The notes under the pieces: model-generated | The model's input: only the letters and a program-made list of their open reading frames with translations | Databases searched by the model: none | Told to the model about the DNA's origin: nothing | Shown here: piece by piece, positions 1-11,118 of the stretch | Layout of the letters: each line of letters begins with the position of its first letter | How positions within the stretch are numbered: position 1 is the stretch's first letter | Assembly: GCA_965112735.1 (NCBI GenBank) | Contig: OZ218962.1 | Location: 1,488,001 to 1,552,000, forward strand | Source: Phaeosaccion multiseriatum | Lineage: Eukaryota > Ochrophyta, other classes | DNA: 64,000 nt | Direction: 5' to 3' | Made by a program: the position numbers and the translations under genes

Positions 1-861
1 TTCATCGTCCTCCTCCAACAATCGCTCTATTCGCACAGTCACAAAGTCCGCGAGTATGAGCCTGCTCGTGATTGCACTCACGACGCCCTCCACCGTTGAC
101 TTCTCCCACATCCCCCCTCCTAATGTGGCGCTGGTGGCAACAATGTGGTCACCAGGTCTCAGCCCTGCCATCTCCGCGTTCCCTCCGGGCCAGACCGAGT
201 CGACCAGCACGCCCCTGCCACCCTCCAACTCCAACAAGCCCATGCCGAGGGGCTTGTGTAGCGTCACCTCATATGCCCGGGTATTCGCAGCTGTCTCTAC
301 CGCTGCTGCTGTTGCAGCTGCCGTCGCAGCTGCTAGTCCTTGCTGCTCCTTCTCCGCCGCCAGATCTTGGGGCAATGGGAAAAGCTTGGAGCCAGAGTGT
401 TGCTGCCGCTGCTGCTGCCTCAATATCTCGGCTGACTTCTCCCTGAGCTCTTCTAGCAGCCGTGATGGCAGCGTCGAAGTGGACGGAGTGTTCACTACAA
501 GGCCCCAGGGTTCGGGGCTTTGCAGCGACAATGAGGACATTAACAACTTGTCCGTCCCCTGCGTTCCCTGCACTCGCGATTCCCCCGCCGCTGCAGTCCC
601 GCTCCTCCTCTTTCGCGAGCCCGCCTTTCCCCAAGGTAGATGGCTAGAAGCAGTAGCCCTCCGGCAAATACTGCTGCCCTGCTCCTGCATACGTCTACTG
701 CAGACCGGAGCGGCAGCCGCAGGCGGCGAAAAGCCCCGCACTACTCTGGGCCTGTTCTTCGAACAGCCGCACAGAGCCAACAGAAGCAGAGCAACAGTCG
801 GTAACGCTGTCAAACATCCCCCTCCCCCCCCTCCCACGGCCGCGGCTACTGGTGGCCCCAT
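1..861 (-). CDS. PDZ-domain protein, probably plastid-targeted (3' end outside window)
   Basis: Reads open from an ATG at 861 down to base 1, so the C-terminus lies outside the window. The N-terminus has a hydrophobic stretch (TVALLLLALCGCS, about residues 22-34) followed by a basic Ser/Ala-rich region with an RGFSPP junction, which fits a signal peptide plus transit peptide of the heterokont plastid type (inference). A Gln/Ala-rich helical linker follows. The last 90 residues contain a PDZ-like fold: LGMGLLELEGGRGVLVDSV, then GNAEMAGLRPGDHIVA, the usual carboxylate-binding loop and 'GLRPGD' turn. PDZ domains bind C-terminal peptides and occur in plastid processing proteases and scaffolds; no protease domain is visible here. 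An intron inside this stretch cannot be excluded. The fold call is fairly firm; the function is unknown. Confidence 0.6.
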   Translation of the reverse strand, partial: MGPPVAAAVGGGGGGCLTALPTVALLLLALCGCSKNRPRVVRGFSPPAAAAPVCSRRMQEQGSSICRRATASSHLPWGKAGSRKRRSGTAAAGESRVQGTQGTDKLLMSSLSLQSPEPWGLVVNTPSTSTLPSRLLEELREKSAEILRQQQRQQHSGSKLFPLPQDLAAEKEQQGLAAATAAATAAAVETAANTRAYEVTLHKPLGMGLLELEGGRGVLVDSVWPGGNAEMAGLRPGDHIVATSATLGGGMWEKSTVEGVVSAITSRLILADFVTVRIERLLEEDDE

Positions 862-1274
862 GTGCGGAGGGCGCCGCTTTGCACCGTCTCCTCTCGCTGC
901 TGTTAGCAGGTTTTGCTACTCGAGCCTACAGGAGCGTGAGGAAGGTACCACCATCGAGCAGCACCGTGCGTTTTTCAGGCAGGAAAGCTATGTGTGTTAT
1001 GCGTATGTATCTATTCTCCCAAAGACCTAAGCTGTTTGTTCGTCTCTCTGATGCTTAATCTTCCCCATGCACAACCAAAAGGCATCATGATTTCAGCGCG
1101 TCAGCGGGAAGGATATGCCTCTAAATGTTTCCTATACACACTTGAGTTTATTTAGACGTAAAGGGGGAGAAAAAAGAAAAAAGAATAAAAAGAGTAATAA
1201 AGAGCACCTGTTCTTGCAGGAGCCTCAGGGCGAGAGTATGCGCTCAAAGTGATTGGCACACTTCTGTTTGCACG
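862..1274. other. Intergenic, divergent promoter region
   Basis: This 413-bp stretch lies between the PDZ gene (minus) and the VPS62-like gene (plus). No convincing coding sequence is seen. It contains an A-rich run near 1160-1200 (on plus). It presumably holds both promoters. Confidence 0.5.
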
Positions 1275-3185
1275 ATGGCGCTCTCCGCAAAGGAGGAGGA
1301 GCGACTGCTGGACAAGTTCCGCCCCATTCTTCGGTTCGATGCAGTCGAAGAGCACTTCCCGCTGACGCCAGAGACCTTTGTGGAGCATGCAGACCTTTGG
1401 CGCAAAAGAAGGTGAGTTGTTCTTCACACTGCGAGAAGGATTTACGTCTTCTTCATGGGAAGGCTGGCTGGCCATACCTCTGGTCGGCTGGACGGCAAGG
1501 CCCTGACTGATCGAGAGACTGCCAAGCCCCTGACTGATGGAGAGAGACTGTTTCGCCTTGACACGATTGTCTTTCTGGCCTTGTGTTTGACGGAGACTTC
1601 GCCTCCCTTTCCCCACGTGCATCCCAGGAAGATCAAAGGGGAGGAGAAGGAAGAAGACACTGAATCAATAGACACTGATTCCTCCGCTGAACAACCGGGG
1701 AAGTACGAATGGGAGCTGGTGCCTCCTCCAGAGGGGTCGGGCAGCTGGACCCTGCCTGAGGTACTGTCGCAGCAGGACGAGAAGACGTTCAACTACAAGC
1801 TCAGGCCGCACGAGGATATTCGGTGTGGACAAGAGAGTGATATTGAGCAGGCCGAAGAGGCTAGTGAGAGGGCGCCGCCCTGCTTTGGCTGGGGGGCGAT
1901 GACGAATCCTTTTGTCGTGCATCCTTTGATCCGGCATAGTGGAAAGTTCGACAAGATTGTGGAACTCAAGTACGCCTTTCTGTACTCCTACAACGGTACC
2001 ACCTTCATTGTGCCTGGCACCGTCCTTGGCGTGCACGAGGGGGACATAGAGCACATTACTGTTCGTGTGGCCTTGTCAAGCGACGAGTCGCAAGAGAAGC
2101 TGCTAGAAGTGTTTTTCGCTGCCCACAGCAGCGCTGAAGGCAAGTGGGTCCCTCACAAGGACTTCTTGGAAGAAGTAGTGCAGCTGGAGGAGAGCGTGAT
2201 GGCTTCTTCGGAGAGAACCACCCCCACCCCCAGCAGCCCCACGAGCAGCAGCCCTCCACTCTCTGGCGAAGAAGCCGCATGTACGCCCCCCAAGCGGGTC
2301 GCGGACCCACTGGAGGGCAAAAGAGACTTGCTCACGGTCAACGGAAACCACCCAGTGGTCTTTCCAGCGCGGCGAGGCCACGCCTCCTACCCAAAGCCTG
2401 CAAGGTGGCGGCGACTGTTTGGGCTTGGGGACGACATCAGCATGGGAGACGGGAAGGAGTGGCGCCCTCGCGTGATTCGTCTTGACAAAGAGAACAAGAA
2501 GCCCGACTTTTTGGGCTACGCGGGCAAGTTTGGGACCGTTTCGAATTTGCCATTCAAGAGCTACTATAGAAACGTCGGGGAGCAGATACGCAAGTGTAAT
2601 CCCAAGCTAATCTACCGGAGCTTACTGGAGGAGGGGTGCCTTCCGGACCGGGGCATTAAGATTGGCATGAACCGCCTCAATATTTCCCCCCTCCAAGAAA
2701 GCAAGGGCCTCGTGCTCTCGACCGTGACGCAAACGCAGCATGCCCTGTTCGGCAGGTGGGTCACAATGCCGGCAGTCGATAGAGGGGTTGTCGGAGGCGC
2801 CTTGCCCCCCCCCTCCAAGGAATGGGTCGGGAAGTGGACATGCCTCCGGGACTGTGACTGTAAGACTACAGACGGCGAAGGCTGGGGCTACAGTGGCAGC
2901 GGCCTGCTCTCTGATGCTGGCCACGATGCCAAGGAACGATTCGGCTTGAGGGGATCCAACGCGAGACGTCGAACCTGGGTCCGAGTAGCCGCCTCTCCGG
3001 AAATTGCCTCCGCGATTTCGGCGGAAAGTTCTTCTTCTTCTTTGGAGTCTGTGGCCCTTCTCGCTGCCCACGCAGTTGCGGCGGAGAAGAGCCTCATCCC
3101 GGCTGTGTTGCGCCGTCACTTGAGTGACAGCAAGGAAGTACTGGATATGATTCACAGATCAATCGTCACACTCAGTGATCTTTAG
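1275..3185 (+). CDS. VPS62-related protein with dysferlin/peroxin-like motifs
   Basis: Two exons, 1275-1411 and 1628-3185 (564 aa); the intron starts gtgag and ends ccag. The start MALSAKEEERLLDKFRPILR was chosen because it is the first ATG before a clean splice and reads 'RPILRFDAVEEHFPLTPE', the N-terminal style of VPS62/DUF946 proteins. The middle has the family signature NHPVVFPARRGHASYPKP (a histidine-rich 'HASYPKPG'-like motif). Farther on, FGRWVTMP and EGWGYSGSG with RRRTWVRVA resemble the DysFN/DysFC halves found in dysferlins and peroxisomal Pex23-type proteins. No signal peptide or membrane segment is visible. VPS62 relates to vacuolar sorting in yeast, but biochemical function is not established. 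The coding 3' end overlaps the convergent LRR gene by 14 bp. Family call moderately confident; exact role unknown. Confidence 0.7.
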
Positions 3186-4714
3186 CCTTTGCGAAAATGA
3201 CGAATTTTTGACGAATGGCCATGGCCACCTCACTGTCCGCAGGCGGAATCTCGTTGGGGAATATGGTGGCGCAGTCACTGCACAGCTTCTTGAGATCTTC
3301 TAGCTCCTTCTTGTCCGCGAAACGCCCCCTGATTGATTGGTGGCGGGGACGCAGCGGAGGGGGGAGAGGGGACGGGAAGAGGTGGCGCGATTACGCAGCG
3401 CACAGAGCAAGCAGCTATCTGCCCTCACTTTGGGTGTTGTCATACGCGTACCGTACCTGCTGAAGGCCTGTGCAACCACTATGGCTAGGGCTCGCACCTG
3501 GGCCGCCTCTGAGTCGGGGTATAGGCCCGTTAAGGCCGAGATGAGCCCCTCGATACACGCGTGGCGAGCAGCCGTCATCTTGCCTACGGTGTTTATTTGT
3601 TTCAGATCAGTTTAGGTAGTGAGCCTTGTGTCAGATGCAAACGCACCGCAATAGATGGATTTACGTACCTTGCATTTGGAAAATCGCATTGGCGACGAGT
3701 TCGCCTGTGATCTGGTCGGCCTCTGGCGGGAGCACCTTGGGCGCCCACTTCAGGAGGAACTGAATATCCTCCAGGAGAGGAACGGCGCTGTAAATCTTGG
3801 CCAAAATCTCCTCCACGGCCGCTGGGTCGATACGGTCGTAGTAGATGGCTCGCATCCGCAGCTCCAGATCCGCGCTTAGCTTGGTCCTCTCGTTGTCTCT
3901 GCGGAGCTCCACAAACTTTCTCTTGAGTCGTCGAGCAACCTCCTCCGTGTCGTGTGCGTCCTTGAGGGAGGCCGGAAACAGACGGTCGCAGTGCCGCACC
4001 ACCTGCGCTCGCGTCCCCCCGCACCAACCGAAAAGCAAATGAGCCACACAAGGCTATTCCAGAGGGAAAGACTATTCTGCGTACCTGCTTGATGTCATCA
4101 ATATCCGGAAACGCGTGCATGACCGCGTCAATGAGGCCGGGAATGATGGCTTTTCCTTCCTTCGATTCATACACCTCCCGGTACACACGAGTGGCCAGCT
4201 CCTCTGACAATTGCCGTGAGAGCTCGGTTCGCTTATCGAAAATCCCGAGGTAGGACAAGAGCCCCACGGTGTTGACCTCCAGACCCTTCATCGTCTCGTT
4301 CAAAGGCGTCCCCCTCAGGTCGACCTCAAAGAGACTCCGAATCCTCCCCATCTCCCTGGGTAGGCCGCGTAGAGCAGTGTCGCGCAAGTCCAAGACCTGC
4401 ATTCGTTCGTGCAGTGAGCAGAAGAAGGAGGAAAAAAAAAATAACCCCAACCCCCCCCCTCCCCTCACCTTCAGCTTCCTGCAGTGCTGTATCTCCGGAC
4501 AAATCTCCCCCAACGGGTTGTTGTTGAGCCACAGCTGCTCCAGATTCGGGAGTGCGGCGATGCAGGGCGGCAGGGAGAGGAGCAAGTTGTAGCTGAGGTC
4601 GAGGCGCATCAAGCCGCTAAGCGTCAGCACTTGAGCGGGAATCTCCTCCAGCCCAGTCGCACTCAGGTGCAAGGCGTGGGTGCGACGAGCAGTGTTGATT
4701 ATTGGATTGTTCAT
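3172..4714 (-). CDS. Leucine-rich repeat protein with helical C-terminal domain
   Basis: Five exons on minus: 4714-4469, 4396-4085, 4002-3669, 3583-3457 and 3328-3172 (391 aa), all with GT-AG introns. The N-terminal 110 residues hold several LRRs of the short 'LxxLxLsyNxLxxLP' type (LMRLDLSYNLLLSLPPCIAAL, then LEQLWLNNNPLG and VLDLRDTALRGLP). The remainder is predicted helical with many charged residues (REVYESKEGKAIIPGL, VARRLKRKFVELRRDNE) and matches no family I recognise. There is no signal peptide, so it is probably cytosolic. LRRs usually mediate protein binding; the partner is unknown. The first intron contains a run of A and C. Its stop codon lies inside the last codons of the convergent VPS62-like gene. 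Confidence 0.75.
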
Positions 4715-4909
4715 CGTTCGTTCCTCGGCTCGCTCTAAAAATAAACTGGAGAGCGCTATTTCCGGGATGGAGAGAAAAGGAGGCTGACAGTTTCAAGTCT
4801 TCATTGAACTATGAAACCCAAGGGGGGCGCAAGATTTTCTGATTTTCTCCCGATCTCCGTTCCCCACCATCCACACGAGATAAAGCAAGGAAAGAGCGAT
4901 ATAGAAGCC

Positions 4910-6816
4910 ATGATGCGGAGAGGGTCCCGCGCGGGCGTCGCCCTGGCTAGGGCCGGCGCCAAGAGGAGCATGGCCACGGGCAAGGACGTAAAGTTCGGCG
5001 TGGAGGGACGGGCGATGATGCTCAAGGGCGTGGATATGCTGGCTGACGCTGTCCAGGTTGGTGGGGTTGCGGTTGTATGCATCTAGGTAGACAGGACCCT
5101 CTGACTCCGCTGCTTTGACAGGTGACGCTAGGTCCTAAGGGCCGCAACGCCATCTTGGAGTCACCCTATGGCCCGCCGAAGATCACCAAGGACGGCGTCA
5201 CTGTGGCGAAGAGCATCGAGTTCAAGGACAAGTTCCAGAACATGGGGGCTCAGCTCGTGCGCTCCGTGGCCTCCAAGGCGAACGACGAGGCAGGAGACGG
5301 CACCACCACGGCCACTGTGCTCACCCGCGCTATTTTCAAGGAGGGCTGCAAGGTGAGCGGAGCGGAGAGCGGAGCGTAATGGGGGGGGGCGGGGGGGAGT
5401 GCGGGATATGGATGGGTCATTCAGCTTACACTCCGAGCTCGTTTTGGGCCTCCCGAAAACTCACCGCAGGCGGTAGCGGCGGGCATGAACCCCACCGACC
5501 TTCGAAGAGGCATCCAGATGGCCACAGAGCACGTGGTGAACGTCTTGACCACCATCTCCAAGCCCATCTCCACCAAGGAGGAGGTGTGCCAGGTGGCGAC
5601 CATCTCAGCCAACAGTGAGGTGGAGATTGGCACGCTTATCGCAGACGCTATGGAGCGGGTGGGCAACGAGGGTGTCATTACGGTGCAGGACGGCAAGACG
5701 CTGGACAATGAGCTGGAAGTGGTGGAGGGCATGAAGTTTGATCGAGGGTACATTTCCCCCTACTTTATCACAGACAGCAAGCTGCAGACTTGCGAAATGG
5801 ACAACCCCCTCATTCTCATTGTCGAGAACAAGATTTCCACCTTGCAGAGCCTCATCCCGCTGCTGGAGATGACTGTCAAGGCGCAGCGGCCTCTGCTCAT
5901 CCTTGCGGAGGATGTTGATTCGGAGGCCCTGGCGACTCTAGTGGTCAACAAGCTGCGAGCGGGCATCAAGGTGTGCGCTGTGAAGGCACCTGGCTTTGGC
6001 GACAATCGCAAGGCCATGCTTCAGGACATTGCCATCCTGACTGGGGCGCAAGTTATCAGCGGGGATACGGGCATGAAGATTGAGGATGCCGGGGAAGAGC
6101 ATCTGGGTACTTGCAAGCAGATCAAGGTCAGCAAAGACGACACCATTATTCTGGATGGACACGGGCCAAGGGTTGCCATCAATGACCGGGTTCAGCTGTT
6201 GCGCGAGTCCATGGCCCGCACAAAGAGCGACTATGAGCGGGAAAAGCTGCAGGAGCGGCTGGCGAAGTTGGACTCGGGCGTAGCGGTCATCAAGGTGGGC
6301 GGAGGGAGTGAAGTAGAGGTGGGGGAGAAGAAGGACAGATTCACGGACGCCCTCAACGCGACGCGGGCAGCTGTGGAGGAAGGCATTGTGCCTGGCGGCG
6401 GGAGCGCACTCCTGTGGGCCAGTCGGCAGCTCGACGGTGTCAGAGCTAATTGCGCAAACGTGGACCAGCGTCTGGGTGTGGACATTATTAAGAACTCGCT
6501 CAAGGCACCAGCGCATATCATCGCCAGCAATGCTGGTGTGGAGGGCGCCGTCGTGGTCGGTGAGCTGCTCAAGGTGGCGACCCCCTCCGAAGGGTACAAC
6601 GCCGCCACGGCCGAGTACACAGACATGATCAGCGAGGGCATCATTGATCCCACCAAGGTGGTTCGGACAGCGCTCCTGGACGCACAGTCAGTTGCTAGCC
6701 TCATGATGACTGCGGAAGCACTCGTCGCCGACGAGCCTGATACTGGAGCAGGAGGCCCGCCCGGGGGGGGCATGGGAGGACCTCCCGGCATGGGCGGCAT
6801 GGGCGGCATGATGTAG
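4910..6816 (+). CDS. HSP60: Mitochondrial chaperonin HSP60 (GroEL family)
   Basis: Three exons: 4910-5056, 5122-5352 and 5470-6816 (574 aa). Group I chaperonin that folds imported proteins in an ATP-driven double ring. The basic start [20 protein letters not shown] is a typical mitochondrial presequence, followed at once by the mature start [10 protein letters not shown]. Landmarks include VTLGPKGRN, the nucleotide-binding [18 protein letters not shown] across exon junction 2/3, the apical domain, and a C-terminal Gly-Met-rich tail ([16 protein letters not shown]) typical of mitochondrial HSP60. An upstream in-frame ATG at 4811 would add residues without presequence character, so the ATG at 4910 is preferred. 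The first intron has the donor gttggt. Identification is very secure. Confidence 0.96.
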
Positions 6817-7270
6817 GGGGGTTATTTGTTTATATCAGGAGATGAGCACAGGGGGCTAGCTGCTGCTGGAGGGCAGCGGAACGGAATTGGGAGAGGGTGG
6901 GGGCATACGATAGCGGAGCGAAATGCATGTCCGAAACTCCTCTTGGGCTCGATCGAGGAAGCGGTATGGGGTCAGCAGAGGGGGGCTTGTGTGGATGCCA
7001 AGAGCTGCGGGCGGGCCAAGAAGTGGCGTGCACGATGAAGGCGCATGTTTGATGGGGGGGGGGTTCCCAGGCACTAAACTCGAACAATACAGTTTCAGTT
7101 TTGACACGTTTTTGTTGCATCCTCTTTTCTTGATTGAGAAAGTGCACGCATGGTCAAACCCTTTTGGCCTGGGGAGAGTTCGCGGTTGGAAAATGCCGTG
7201 CGTGTGTGGGGACACGCCCCACACACTGCAATCCCTCATTGATTCGTTCCCCACCCGCTGCCAAGACTAT
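6817..7270. other. 3' intergenic region between convergent HSP60 and TRM10
   Basis: About 450 bp with no credible gene. It must hold both 3' UTRs and poly(A) signals. A G-rich run lies near 7055-7062. The hexamer-based motif discussed in the findings occurs on minus near 7090-7103. Confidence 0.5.
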
Positions 7271-8701
7271 TCATGATGGCGTACTCCGCACTTTCCTGGC
7301 GGGCAACACCTTTTCCACACAGCTCGCGTCCATACTACCCCCTCTCTCGATCGCCGCGAGACACAGCTCAACGGCATGGTTTAGCGTCAGAATCTGCGTG
7401 AGGCGGAGCAGCAACAAGGAGCTGTTAACTACAATTACATTGAGCCCTCTCCGCTTTTTGTGATTACTACCTTGCTATATCCCGAGTTCATCTTGAGCGC
7501 GTCCAAAGGCAGCCTTGCGGTTGCAATGCCCTGCCTGTTTGCCTGCGTGCGTGCGTGTGTGTGTGTGTGTGTAAAATCAAGAGATGTCTTTCTATGTCTT
7601 GGCAACCGGGGATTCAGCAGCAACGTACCCTGTCCAAAGTGATTTTCTTGTGTCTATTTCGGTCCACGATGCCCCCAAAGATGTATTTGCCTGGTTCGAA
7701 GGTCTGATTGTGAAGGAGGGAATCGTCACCACCACTCAAAAATAGACCTCCAGTCCACACACTCATCAAGCTTCGTACCGTAATCACATTGGGTGAATCC
7801 GCCGTCAAGTACACAAGGGATTCTGGAGGAAACTCTTCCATATAGCTTTTGTCGGTCATCTTTGTTGTCATGAAGGCGGGGGGGGGGGAAGATTAACGAC
7901 GGAATGGTGCAGACCATCGTACGTTACGATCTTACCCGAAAGGCCTTCCAAAAGTCTAATCCTGAAATCCGTGAAATGCCTTCCTTAATCTTTGGTCCCA
8001 GTCCTGTGAGGACAACCTCGGCCGGCTGAGCGCTTCGCTTGTTGGACGCATAGACACACTTAATCTGTGGGTATGGTGGCGGACAAGGTTACTTCAAGCT
8101 TTCCTTCGCTTGTTCTCAGTGAGCTAGGCCTCACCTGCTGCACCATACTGTTGAGCTCCCTCTCGCTCATGAAGGGCTCAAAATCCATGTCGATCACCAG
8201 CGTGTACCCGCCCTCCTTCGCCTGCAAAAGCATTGATGGACGAGTGTGTTGGAAGCAAGCAAGCAAACAAAAGAGAGAGAGAAAGAGAGAGGGAAACCGG
8301 CCCAACTTTACCTTGCTCACAAACTCGTCCGCGAGCCGAATCTTCTTCGCTTGCGCTTCCGTTCTGTCCTCTGGCGCCCTTTCTCTAATCGACCCCCCCT
8401 GTGCAGGTATTTTGACCAAGCCGGCAGCCCGCCTCTCCTCATTTATTCTCTTGGTCTCTGCCTTCCTCTCCTGCTTCAATTCCTCTCGCTTCTCCTTCTT
8501 CTTCTTGCGCTTAAGCTCACCAAGCGTCCAAAATGTTCCAGTCTCTGGATTCACTCCTCTCTCCATTTGCCTTTTGGTCGGTGCTGCCGCTGCTGCTGCT
8601 GGTGCTGCTGCTGCTGCTGCTTCCACTACTGGACCCGGTTCCGTCGGTGGGGCAGGGCTGCTAAGCTCCTCTGCCTGGGAATGTGGGTTTGTATCTGCCA
8701 T
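7271..8701 (-). CDS. TRM10: tRNA (guanine-9-N1)-methyltransferase, TRM10 family
   Basis: Seven exons on minus: 8701-8312, 8221-8135, 8064-7936, 7859-7779, 7703-7629, 7542-7471 and 7393-7271 (318 aa). TRM10 methylates N1 of G9 (or A9) in tRNA using S-adenosylmethionine through a SPOUT fold. The N-terminus is Ala-rich and then strongly basic (LKRKKKKEKREELKQERKAE), as in nuclear/cytosolic TRM10. Family motifs follow in order: LVIDMDFEPFMSERELNSM, CVYASNKRSAQPAEVVLTG, VYLTADSPNV, GKYIFGGIVDRNRHK, TARLPLDALKM and LTLNHAVELCLAAIE ending in VLPARK. The fourth intron removes a piece directly after SPNVIT. Intron 5 contains a GT/CA dinucleotide run (7551-7572). No plastid or mitochondrial presequence is seen. 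Family assignment is secure; the start could lie farther upstream at an in-frame codon. Confidence 0.9.
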
Positions 8702-8826
8702 AGTGTTATTGGATGAAGTAAAAAAAAAGAAAAAAAAAAAAAAGAGGAAAGAGGGGCCGTTGCCGTGTTGGTACTCCAACCTGTTGGCGCGTACGCTCAA
8801 CAAAAATCAACACCTCAACAAAACGT

Positions 8827-10999
8827 ATGTGTTCTCTCTCCTCTGCGGCCCTGACGGGGTTTGCAGTTGTTCTTGCGCTGAGCCCTGCAAGTGTCCAGAG
8901 CTTTTCTGTGGTCAGCGTTGGTCGGGTGGCAGGACGAGGCAATGGCAGAGTCTCAAGAGGCTCTCGTTCCCAATGCAGCATGGGCTTGCAGGACGGCATG
9001 GGCTACGCGGCGCCGGTCGACTCGGAGGAGTCCTTCCGCAGGACAGCCGACCTAGCTTTGAAGGGTTCTGAAGGCTTTAAGAAGAAGCTGGCGTTGCTCG
9101 GGTCGACGGTGAGCTGAAGGTCGTAGTCCACACACACTGGGGGCTGGCGTACTGAACCCTGACTGCCCCGGTTCTCGTCCTGCCTGTAGGGATCCATCGG
9201 GACGCAAACTCTGGACATCTGTGAAGAGAAGCCCGACCAGTTCGAGGTCGTATCACTTGCGGCTGGCGCGAATGTAGAGCTTCTGGCTCAGCAGATTGTG
9301 CAGTTCAAGGCAAGTGGCTCAGCAGCAAAGACTGTGGCAAGCTGCCTCAATTTGTAATCAATGTGGCCCAATCTCTTTTTCGCGCAGCCGTCGGTGGCGT
9401 CTGTGTCTAGCGAAGACATGCTGCCCACTCTAAAGGGTCTGCTGAGCGACATGGGCATGCGCGAGGCGGAGTTTCCGCGGCTCGTGCACGGCGATGCAGG
9501 CATCGTGGAGGCGGCCACGGCAGAGGCGGCCGACACCGTCGTCACAGGCATCGTGGGGTACGTGTGTATACCCGGGGGGTGGTGCGTTTGCCTCTCCCGT
9601 TGGCGGTTCCAATAAACGCTTGTTTCCTTTGCTGCGCGTCTCCCAGAACGGCGGGTCTCCTCCCCACGGTGGAGGCAATCAAGAAGGGGAAGACCATTGC
9701 TTTGGCCAACAAGGAGACGCTCATCGCGGGCGGACCAGTAGTCGTTCCGCTGTGCAAGGAGTACGGGGTGGACATGATTCCAGCTGACAGCGAGCATTCG
9801 GCCATCTTTCAGTGCCTACAGGTGGGGGGGGGAGGGTTTGGTTTATGGGGCATTGTTAGGTTTAGGGTTGGAATTAATCACGTTGGCGTGCTCTACTTCC
9901 CACACGTATGTCCCACAGGGCTTTCCGCCTGGGGCGCTGCGGCGCATCATTCTGACTGCGTCAGGGGGGGCTTTCCGGGATTGGAAGGTGAGCGCCCGGA
10001 CATGAGGTGCATTTCGCCCACCGAGAAGCGAGCCCCCACCCCCAACCCCCTGTTTCGTTTCGCACCTTCATAACTGCTTTGTCGAACCACCTTAGGCCGA
10101 GGACCTTGTCAAGGTAACTGTGGCAGACGCTCTCAAGCACCCCAATTGGGATATGGGGGCCAAGATTACCGTCGACTCCGCCACCATGATGAACAAGGGC
10201 CTCGAGGTCATCGAAGCGCATTACCTCTTTGGAAGTGCATACGACGACATTGACATTGTCGTTCACCCGCAGGTAGGGAGTGAGTGAATGGTGCTTGGCT
10301 TTGCATCATCTTTGCATTGTTTCAGTTGTATTTCCCGCCCCTGCCCCCGGCCACCCCTGCCCGTTTTAGAGCATCATCCACAGCATGGTTGAGGCCCAGG
10401 ACACGAGTGTGATTGCGCAGCTGGGCTGGCCCGACATGCGCCTTCCTCTGCTGTACTCTATCAGCTGGCCACATCGAATGAGGATGAGCTACGATCAGCT
10501 TGACCTCGCCAAGCTTGGGACGATGACCTTCAATAAACCCGACAGAAAAAAGGTACGAGAAATACTCTGATTGATTCAGACCTGCCATGTCTGCTGTTTG
10601 CCTCAGACCTCCCCCCCCCCAACCCTCCCGCGTCCCCTCGAAAGTACCCGTGCATAGATTTGGCCTACGCAGCCGGGCGTACAGGAGGCACTATGACTTG
10701 CGCCCTCAACGCCGCCAATGAGCGGGCCAACGAGATCTTTAGGCAGGAGAAGATCTCCTTCATTCAGATCCCCAAGGTACCACGGGTCTTTTGTCAGAGT
10801 TTTGGAAAACGCGACCCGTCCTCTGAACGGCCCTTCCATCTCGTTACTGTTGTCACGTATGTCCCTCTCACAGGTCGTGGAGGCTGCCATGGAAGCGCAC
10901 AAGGCCGACCTCAACATGGCCCCCACTCTGGAGGAGATTGTGGCCATTGACGTGTGGGCAAGGGACCAAGTTGACGCCGCAGCTGCCACCTTGGTTTAA
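8827..10999 (+). CDS. DXR: 1-deoxy-D-xylulose 5-phosphate reductoisomerase, plastid
   Basis: Nine exons: 8827-9108, 9190-9309, 9388-9557, 9647-9821, 9919-9987, 10096-10272, 10370-10552, 10645-10776 and 10874-10999 (477 aa). DXR converts DXP to 2-C-methyl-D-erythritol 4-phosphate with NADPH, the first committed step of the MEP isoprenoid pathway. The N-terminus is a signal peptide ([20 protein letters not shown]) with an S-F junction (VQSFSVV) and a basic transit region, the heterokont plastid address. NADPH-binding [13 protein letters not shown] is split by intron 1. Catalytic motifs are present: [38 protein letters not shown] and [14 protein letters not shown]. Intron 2 begins with gcaagt, a GC-AG intron. 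The partner MEP gene IspD lies 32 kb away in the same window. Identification is very secure. Confidence 0.96.
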
Positions 11000-11118
11000 T
11001 TTATCCCGTTCCCCCTCAGGGAGACGGAAGAAATATAGAAACATACTTCAAGTATGTCAACAATTACCTAAAAGTAAAACTCCTCTTCTCCTTCCCCTCC
11101 CCCCCACTACACACACTG

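Noticed and set aside
56-1030. A long plus-strand open frame at the left end.
   Set aside because: Its composition is erratic and without domains, whereas the opposite strand gives a clean PDZ domain in the same place.
4811-4909. Upstream in-frame ATG of HSP60.
   Set aside because: The extra residues lack presequence character, and the MMRRGSRAG start fits a mitochondrial presequence much better.
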